This document shows, piece by piece, positions 56,076-64,000 of a stretch of 64,000 bases of DNA. Under the pieces are notes generated by a model, which saw nothing but the letters and a program-made list of their open reading frames with translations, was not told where the DNA came from and did no database searches. How positions within the stretch are numbered: the stretch's first letter is position 1; each line of letters starts with the position of its first letter. The translations under genes and the position numbers were made by a program. The DNA is from Cerrena zonata (Eukaryota > Basidiomycota > Agaricomycetes > Polyporales > Cerrenaceae), in NCBI GenBank assembly GCA_038087015.1, contig JASBNA010000007.1, positions 1,674,001 to 1,738,000 of the forward strand, written 5' to 3'.

Positions 56076-57900
56076 TCATGTGCGAGTTGATCCTAAGTTT
56101 GACAATGAACTCTCTGTGCCTGCGTGTAAAGATATGTTGGGACATACATTGACCATACTACCAGCTACTGGCGCTGAAGCAAATGCAAGTGTACTGATCA
56201 CGACTGGATCGACCAACCTGGTCCGCAACAGCTGACGAGAGTTAAGACTACATGTTGAGGTCAAGCCAATGTCAATTATGCATGAGAGTAGTGTTATAAC
56301 GACATACGCTCCGAAGAATGAATTAGCTATAACTGGGAACAACAAAATCAAAATTACAAATATTATTGTATGATCCAAATACCCACCTTTAGCAAAGATA
56401 TCGGTTAATCCAACATACAGGAGGCTATCAGGAATAGCAAGGTACTAAACGAAAGACATAGGTTTAGTTTTACATCATGGAAGGTTTCAGGAGCTACGTA
56501 CAGTTATCAATATCGCAATCGAGAGTGACCTAGACGGTATGCGATGACCCATAATGACAAGCTGCTATAATGGTAAAACTTACGCAAGGACAACGCCAGT
56601 GTTGACATAGTATATCATAAGCCACGTCATCACTCCGTTGGTCCTATACATCATAATCGAGGTGAGAGGGTACTCTTCTCAGTGAAAGACAGTTCGAGAC
56701 CTAGGTAACGCTGCTCGATCACGGTACAAATAACACAGCATGATCGTGGCTAACGTGGAGTCCAGTACGATGGCTAGAGAGTGGGTTGTAATGATCAAAA
56801 CCTAAATAAAATAGTGAGGGCCGATCCTAAGTGGTTGTTTGGGTGATAGATAAACCTTTGGAGTGACTTCGTCAAAGGAATGAAAAGACGCGAGAGACGT
56901 GCTGTTCATAAAGATAAGCCAGGATGTCTCCCTTTTTTCGGTAGATGTGTCATACGATTTTGCTCCAAGGTCTGTACAAAGGAATATCCATTAGCGTCGT
57001 CAAGTTGGTAAGATGAGGGACACGTACATACGAAGGTAATGCCTCGAGCAATGAGAACCAAAATCTACAGCGCAGTCGAGAAACAGTGAGTTGTACATTC
57101 GTCAATTATGTCAATACGTACCACCGCTGTGGCAAGAACAACGTTTTTGGTAACTACAGATATAAACGTCAGTTGACAAAAGTTGCCCTCACAAGCTAGC
57201 AGTGATGAGATGACCAACAAATCCATAAGCGATGAATATAAAAGCTAAGCGGAGCCCAATCAGTTAGTCTGAACTTCCCGCCGTTGGGATATAACGAAAT
57301 TACCCTTCAACAATAATCTCTATCGCAATCTGAGTAGTGTTCAGTCACATTGCGTACCAAGACACCCAGAGCAGGTAACTCAAAAAAGAGAAAGCGCTAT
57401 ACCTCAGTGATCAAAGCAGCCTGTTCATTGCAGATGAGTGTATGGTTTCTATGACACGACGGCCATACATACAGGGATAGTCCTTATTGCATAAGTCAAA
57501 TTAATTCCTGCGGGTACGAATTAATAGTAGACACATACCAGGTAAGCCTACTCAGCTTCGACGGGTCTTCCATGGATTGTACGGTATAAAAATACATCTT
57601 TCGTAAGAGAATCACTGTGTGCACAGTTTCCAGAACCCTAAGCGGATCTTCCCGTTATTGCATTAGTCGTCCAAGTAGTCACCGTTGAACCTACATAGTA
57701 AGACCGGCCATTCGTTTCATCCATTTGGGATCATGTTCACATGTATGAGAGTATACGTAGGCCTGTGCAACGGTGATCCCATAGAACCTGAGTCGACATA
57801 AATTCCCCACTGATCATCTTTCGAATGCGATCGCAACTCACATGCAAGTAATGGCGAAACACTCTATGAATCCGCCTGCAACGTAGCTAATTGAATGCAT
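56076..57900 (-). CDS. DUF6534-family membrane protein, second copy
   Basis: Many small exons. From ATG 57900 I read HSISYVAGGFIECFAITCM, FYGITVAQAYVYSHTCEHDP, VLETVHTVILLRKMYFYTVQ, SMEDPSKLSRLTW, then weaker middle exons ending RLWIFTKNVVLATAV. Clear again are VLIITTHSLAIVLDSTLATI, TNGVMTWLMIYYVNTGVVLA, SLSIAILITYLAIPDSLLYV, GLTDIFAKVIANSFFGALNS and RQLLR. These match the family order: Q-x-Y-x-Y near the start, N-T-G near helix 6, and N-S-x-x-x-x-L-N-S-R before the tail. Exon boundaries around 57.1-57.3 kb are guesses: one joining (donor T/GTTGGT) was chosen to avoid an in-frame TAG, and the junction before the Asp-Glu-rich loop near 57.0 kb did not resolve. Function unknown. Confidence 0.7.
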
Positions 57901-58550
57901 TCGTGTCAGTTGATGCTGGTCAACAAGGATGCCAGCTCACGCTCGAAACGTGAGTACATATATACTAGTATGAACCTCGAGCTCAGGATCTCTAAGGTTT
58001 CATCATCCATCTGGCATTCTATCACCAAACCAGTGTGATCATCTAGCAATCATACTACTGCTTGACAGGGTTTGGAATATTTCAAGCGGATCTGAGGTAG
58101 TTCTATCACTTATGGATCAAAATTGTGATTGCAGGGTCATGTTAGAAACAATGTCCAATAGAGGTGCAGCAGATCCTGACAAAAATTCGACTATTCGGAG
58201 TTGGTGTTGACATGAGTGTCATTGAGAATTAAGTGAGAGTACGACTGAGACCTTAGCTAGAACAGTCACCGATGGACTCGGATAAGCCGCGGCAAAGGCT
58301 TCCTATCCTAGGTACCACGAGTGTAGATGCTCGCGTCCCTTCAAGTCGGAGTGTTTTTTTCATCGCGATTCCCTAAGGACTCGCAATATTAAGAATCCAT
58401 CCAAATCGATACAATTGTACGCTTGTACAGATAGGTACAGTATTGTATACACATAGTAATAAGTGGTACATAAAATGATAATATAGGTACATCCCCAATG
58501 GTTGACTGCTTCTACTTTTATTTTGACATTTTGCGGCGTTTCAAGGGAGT
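57901..58550. other. Intergenic
   Basis: Upstream region of the DUF6534 gene and downstream region of GDH. No coding sequence was recognised. Confidence 0.4.
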
Positions 58551-60287
<1,737 letters not shown>

Positions 60288-61417
60288 TGGGGAAGCAGTA
60301 AAAGTACTTTTGAGGACGGTCAAGGGCAGATGATGATGAAGAATACATGTCAAAAACTTTCTGGCCTTCTTATACACCGAACGACAGCTGTATGTGGTGC
60401 TCGTCGAGTCACTGACGTAGGGATTTCGGCCGCTAGGTGACCGCGAAGTTTCTTATCTTTCGAAGTAGGTTCAGAGATAAGGATTAGATCGGCCGACCCA
60501 TCCCGCTCAGCCACAATCAGGAGCCGGCGGGAAGGCGTCGCACTCCAAATAAGGAAGGCTATGTACCATTTCGGGACTCCTTTCGCTTAAAATGGCCTAT
60601 GAGGGCTTGCTTAAATGTCAGAGTCTACATATTCACAAGATTTTCTCGGAGAAACCAGGAATTTGTTTCTTCCGATCCATCCCATATGAAAATCCATGAG
60701 ATATTCTTCTGTGCGGAAGCTTCAATATTTGACGAGCTGACAAATGAAGGCATTTGAAGAAAAATAGGTGTCAACTGGGTACGATCCGAAGATAATAGAG
60801 ATGATTGCCCTATAGATCAGTTGAGATCGTTAAAGCCTGAGCACCGAGAAAGGGAAGAAATCTAGAAAGATGTACAGAATATACGGATGAATTAAAGTCC
60901 TTTTCAACGCACGTTCCATGCTGACATGGACACAATCAGCGAGTCCAATACTATTTCCATACATATTAAATAGCTCCAACAGTGGCATTTCAAAAAAGGA
61001 AGGCCCGATGAATTTGATGAAATCTAGTGGTGGACATTCGGAAGTACTGATAAAAATATGTCATTAGGTTCTGAATAGCATCCGTCCATGTCGCCCGAGA
61101 GATACATTTGACATTGGACGCCCATAACCCAGAAAGTCAGCGACAGTTGGAGCAGCTTGTCTTTTCTGCCCGAATAGCTGATAACGAAATCCAAAGGACT
61201 TCATAGCTGTAGCGAAACCCTCATCAATTACCTCCGAAGCGCATTTTATAAACTCACACTCTTTATTTTAGATGAGCTGAAGATATGGGCATGAAACACG
61301 AGGCTAGAGGCAAGGTAGATGAACTGATACAAAAGAAGCTGAATACTGTGAGTCAAAGTAAGACATACTGAGGGGAATCGAAAAGGAACTCATACATCGA
61401 TCCGGAAACAAGACAAT
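60288..61417. other. Intergenic, GDH promoter
   Basis: Upstream region of the GDH gene and 3' flank of MRT4. No gene was recognised. Confidence 0.4.
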
Positions 61418-62386
61418 CTAGTCGCTCATCACCTCATCCTCATCCTCTCCATCACTCGTCTTTTCCTCGACTAGCGCACCATCTACCGACTCGCCCTCCA
61501 CCTGGGTGACAACACCCGTTTCAGCCGTCCAATATGCTCTTAGGCCCACTCTGAACGTGATCATCTTGACACCAACAAGCTTCAACAGTTGTGCTTGTTC
61601 TGGTGTAAGTGTTTTGCCAGCCTGACAAACGGTGTGAGGGTTCTCTAGAGTCGGGACACCACGAACCATCTTCGTATGAAGACCAAGTTTTCGGAGTTGA
61701 GGTTCCTCGTTGTGAGGGAAAGGTTCGGGAGGTGTAGAGTGTTGTTGCATGACAGGGCCTTCAGGGAGGATGAATGTTTGTGTAGCTTTGTTCCCTGATC
61801 GGGCGAAATCTGGTGGGTGGAAGTCGGCGAACCAGTCGGTTACTTCGGCTGGTGGTGAGTTGGTGAAGAGGATACCAACTTGACCTTTTATTTTCTGCAA
61901 GTATTATGAGCTAAGGACTCCAGGAAAATATCAATGCGGACATACCTGGGCAATTTTGTGTAGACCGGCTTTGTGCTCCTGTTCTGGTGTTGTTCCCAAT
62001 GCTTTTGCCATTACTGCTCCTCGACCAAAGAATATCCGTGCGGAGCTACCATTCATGTTATTAGAATAGAGTCGAAGGTGATTATCTGCATCATGCGTAC
62101 TCTTTCCATAGTTTTCGTACAGTTTTTAGGTGGGAATTACGCATATTCCCTACTTCAAACAACCAGCAGTATTGCCATTTATCGACATTTTCTTGGACCT
62201 GTGAGTATAAATCAGCTATATTTACGGTGAAAGTGTATCAATATACGCACTTCATTGATCATAGCCCCCTTATGTTCTTTGGTTTTCTTCGACACCTTGG
62301 TCAACGAAACTGCACAACAATTAGACAATTAGGAGCATATAATAGCAGAGTTCCGTACCCAACTTCGATCGCCTCGACTTGGGCAT
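61418..62386 (-). CDS. MRT4: MRT4, ribosome assembly factor (P0-like)
   Basis: Nucleolar paralog of P0 that holds its place on pre-60S particles until P0 replaces it. Five exons. The start MPKSRRSKLV (ATG 62386) is followed by SLTKVSKKTKEHKGAMINEV, QENVDKWQYCWLFEVGNMRN and SHLKTVRKLWKD. The segment SARIFFGRGAVMAKALGTTP is the family hallmark. Next come QVGILFTNSPPAEVTDWFAD, NKATQTFILPEGPVM, QLRKLGLHTKMVRGVPTLEN and AQLLKLVGVKMITFRVGLRA. It lacks the acidic P-protein stalk tail of P0 but ends in its own acidic stretch (SDGEDEDEVMSD). It is divergent from DOHH. Confidence 0.92.
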
Positions 62387-62675
62387 TTTGAGGATATAAT
62401 TTGACTAGGTAGGTATACAAGGGAGGTTTGTGTATGGTGTGGGGAGGTGAAGGAAAGCACGAGTTTAGACCTGCAGAAATGGATTTGATGATCGTCGCTT
62501 GCGGGCGGAAAGATCGAAAACTAGATCTAATCTAATCATCCAAAAATTTGGATATGCGGTGCCACTGCTGGATCTGATCTAATCTACTCTCTTTCCTCTC
62601 TTCCTCTGTGCTCTCCTCTTTTCTTCCCCTTCCTTACTCCATACAACGTTTATTATAATAGTCCTACGCTAAGAA
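62387..62675. promoter_or_regulatory. Divergent promoter of MRT4 and DOHH
   Basis: 289 bp between the two start codons. Both genes act in protein synthesis, so a shared promoter is plausible. Includes a GATCTAATCTAATC motif near 62525-62538 and an imperfect copy (GATCTGATCTAATC) near 62571-62584, followed by a CT-rich run up to DOHH. Confidence 0.5.
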
Positions 62676-64000
62676 TGACTCCGTCCACCCAAATATCTAC
62701 GGAGCAACTTGCTGCGCTCGAAGCCGAGCTTCTCAACACTTCCGGGGATGTACCTCTTCACAACAGATTCCGATCTTTGTTCACTTTGAAATCACTTAAG
62801 AACGATGAGGCCGTGGAGATTATTGCAAAAGGTATGTAAACGATATTATCAAAACCGTACATATCCACCAATCTTTGGTTCATCTGCTACGCATTCAGGC
62901 TTTGCCGACGAGAGTGCTCTCCTTAAGCACGAACTTGCTTACTGCCTCGGACAAATAAAGAAAACTTCTGCTCTCCCCGTACTCGAGCAGGTTCTAAGGG
63001 ATGAAAAAGAAGACCCAATGGTCCGACATGAGGTGTGTAATCGAAGGAAACCTCTCCATCATCCGAATACAATATCTATACTTCCCTGCAATCCATATAT
63101 TTATGATTCCTTATTCACGATCTGGTGAAGTAGGCAGCGGAAGCAATGGGTGCCATCTCCTCGACATCTGCCATTCCAGTTCTCAAGAAGTACGTTGATG
63201 ATCCCGAACGTTGCGTACGGGAGACTTGCGAGATTGCCCTTGCCAAGATCGAATGGGATAATTCGGAAGAGGGGAAGAAGCATCTGGAGGAACAAGCTCG
63301 TGCTGAAGACCAGTAAGTTCATCAAGGCAGGAATTCTGAATCTCGAGATAGAGAGTCTCTAATGGTCCTTTGGTTCAGGGTGTATACATCCATTGACCCT
63401 GCTCCTCCTACCTCCGGTCTCTTGTCTGGAAAGCCCGCACCAGAAGTCGTCTCAGAGGCAAGCATCGCTGATCTCCAAGCTAAACTGCTCGATACGAAGC
63501 TTCCCCTCTTCGAACGCTACCGAGCCATGTTCGCTCTCCGAAATATTGGCACGCCGAGAGCAGTCGATGCCTTGGCATCAGGTTTCACTGATGATAGTGA
63601 TCTGTTCAAGTGAGTTACTGCATCTTTCTAGAAGTCAGACCCGTAACTCACTTGTCGAAATAATAATCGATAGGCACGAAATAGCTTTCGTCTTCGGTCA
63701 ACTCCTTTCTACCCACTCCGTGCCTGCCCTTCTCAAGGTACTTCAAGATGGTACCGAGTCGGATATGGTTCGACACGAAGCTGCTGAGGCGTTAGGTGGA
63801 ATTGCTACACCTGAAGTCTTACCTTACTTGAAGGAGTGGATGCAAAGGGATGATTCGCCTAGAGTGGTAAGAGAGAGTTGCCAGATTGCTTTAGATATGT
63901 ACGAGGTGAGTCCACATCCAGTCTGGAAAGTAATCAGACGAATGCTAATAGGAAATGTATTAGTATGAAAATTCGAATCAGTTCCAGTATGCTGATGGGT
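62676..64000 (+). CDS. LIA1: Deoxyhypusine hydroxylase (DOHH), 3' end cut by window edge
   Basis: Di-iron HEAT-repeat enzyme that completes hypusine on translation factor eIF5A. ATG 62676. Exons give [20 protein letters not shown] and [20 protein letters not shown]. The four His-Glu metal-binding motifs are all present: [29 protein letters not shown] and [11 protein letters not shown]. The two symmetric halves are joined by the linker that includes [20 protein letters not shown]. The last exon reads [12 protein letters not shown] and runs off the window without a stop; the family ends within a few residues of this point. No frame break was noticed. Confidence 0.93.

Overview
The window looks like nuclear DNA of a basidiomycete fungus, most likely an Agaricomycete. 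Protein genes are broken by many introns of about 50-65 nt with GTRNGT donors, YTNAY-type branch sites and YAG acceptors. There are three members of the DUF6533/DUF6534 membrane-protein families, which as far as I know are essentially confined to Basidiomycota, plus fungal-type genes (RTT109, NADP-dependent glutamate dehydrogenase, mL58). I see no operons, no tRNA or rRNA gene and no clear transposon. All gene models are read by eye from protein similarity remembered for each family and from splice signals; no search was run.

Layout. 0-6 kb: a DUF6533 membrane protein (-), then a SET domain fused to the tRNA adenosine deaminase subunit TAD3 (+). 6-9.7 kb: mitoribosomal mL58 (-), a small TIGR04076-like protein (-), rRNA-processing factor FCF2 (-), and COQ5 (+), the last two divergent over 165 bp. 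9.8-18.1 kb: cullin-1 (+), a DUF6534 membrane protein (+) and the histone acetyltransferase RTT109 (+). 18.1-24.1 kb: a 6-kb gene-poor stretch leading to a 992-residue low-complexity nuclear-type protein (24.1-27.2 kb, +) that I cannot name. 27.2-35 kb: mostly gene-poor, with a possible small gene (-), a SIKE/FGFR1OP2-like coiled-coil protein (-) and a GNAT acetyltransferase with an in-frame stop (+). 35.3-43.3 kb: PRP8 (+). 43.5-49.5 kb: a 1548-residue PH-domain protein (-), convergent with PRP8. 51.3-52.0 kb: a second GNAT, paralogous to the first (-). 53.4-55.7 kb: an APC amino-acid permease (+). 56.1-57.9 kb: another DUF6534 protein (-). 58.6-60.3 kb: NADP-GDH (-). 61.4-64 kb: MRT4 (-) divergent from deoxyhypusine hydroxylase (+, running off the window end).

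Much of the content is core RNA and protein-synthesis machinery: PRP8 in splicing, TAD3 in tRNA wobble editing, FCF2 and MRT4 in ribosome assembly, mL58 in the mitoribosome, and DOHH for eIF5A hypusination.

The most striking pattern is a set of frame breaks inside strongly conserved reading frames. PRP8 has four single-base insertions and GDH one. COQ5 has a 4-bp tandem duplication near its stop codon. A weak hypothetical gene may have a further insertion, and TAD3 has an A5 tract that could be another. Every break is a net +1; I found no net -1. Systematic base-call or assembly error is the simplest explanation, but the one-sided direction deserves a check against raw reads and RNA. The other notable points are the SET-TAD3 fusion, the nonsense codon in one GNAT paralog, and an unusually long 1.17-kb intron in the PH-domain gene.
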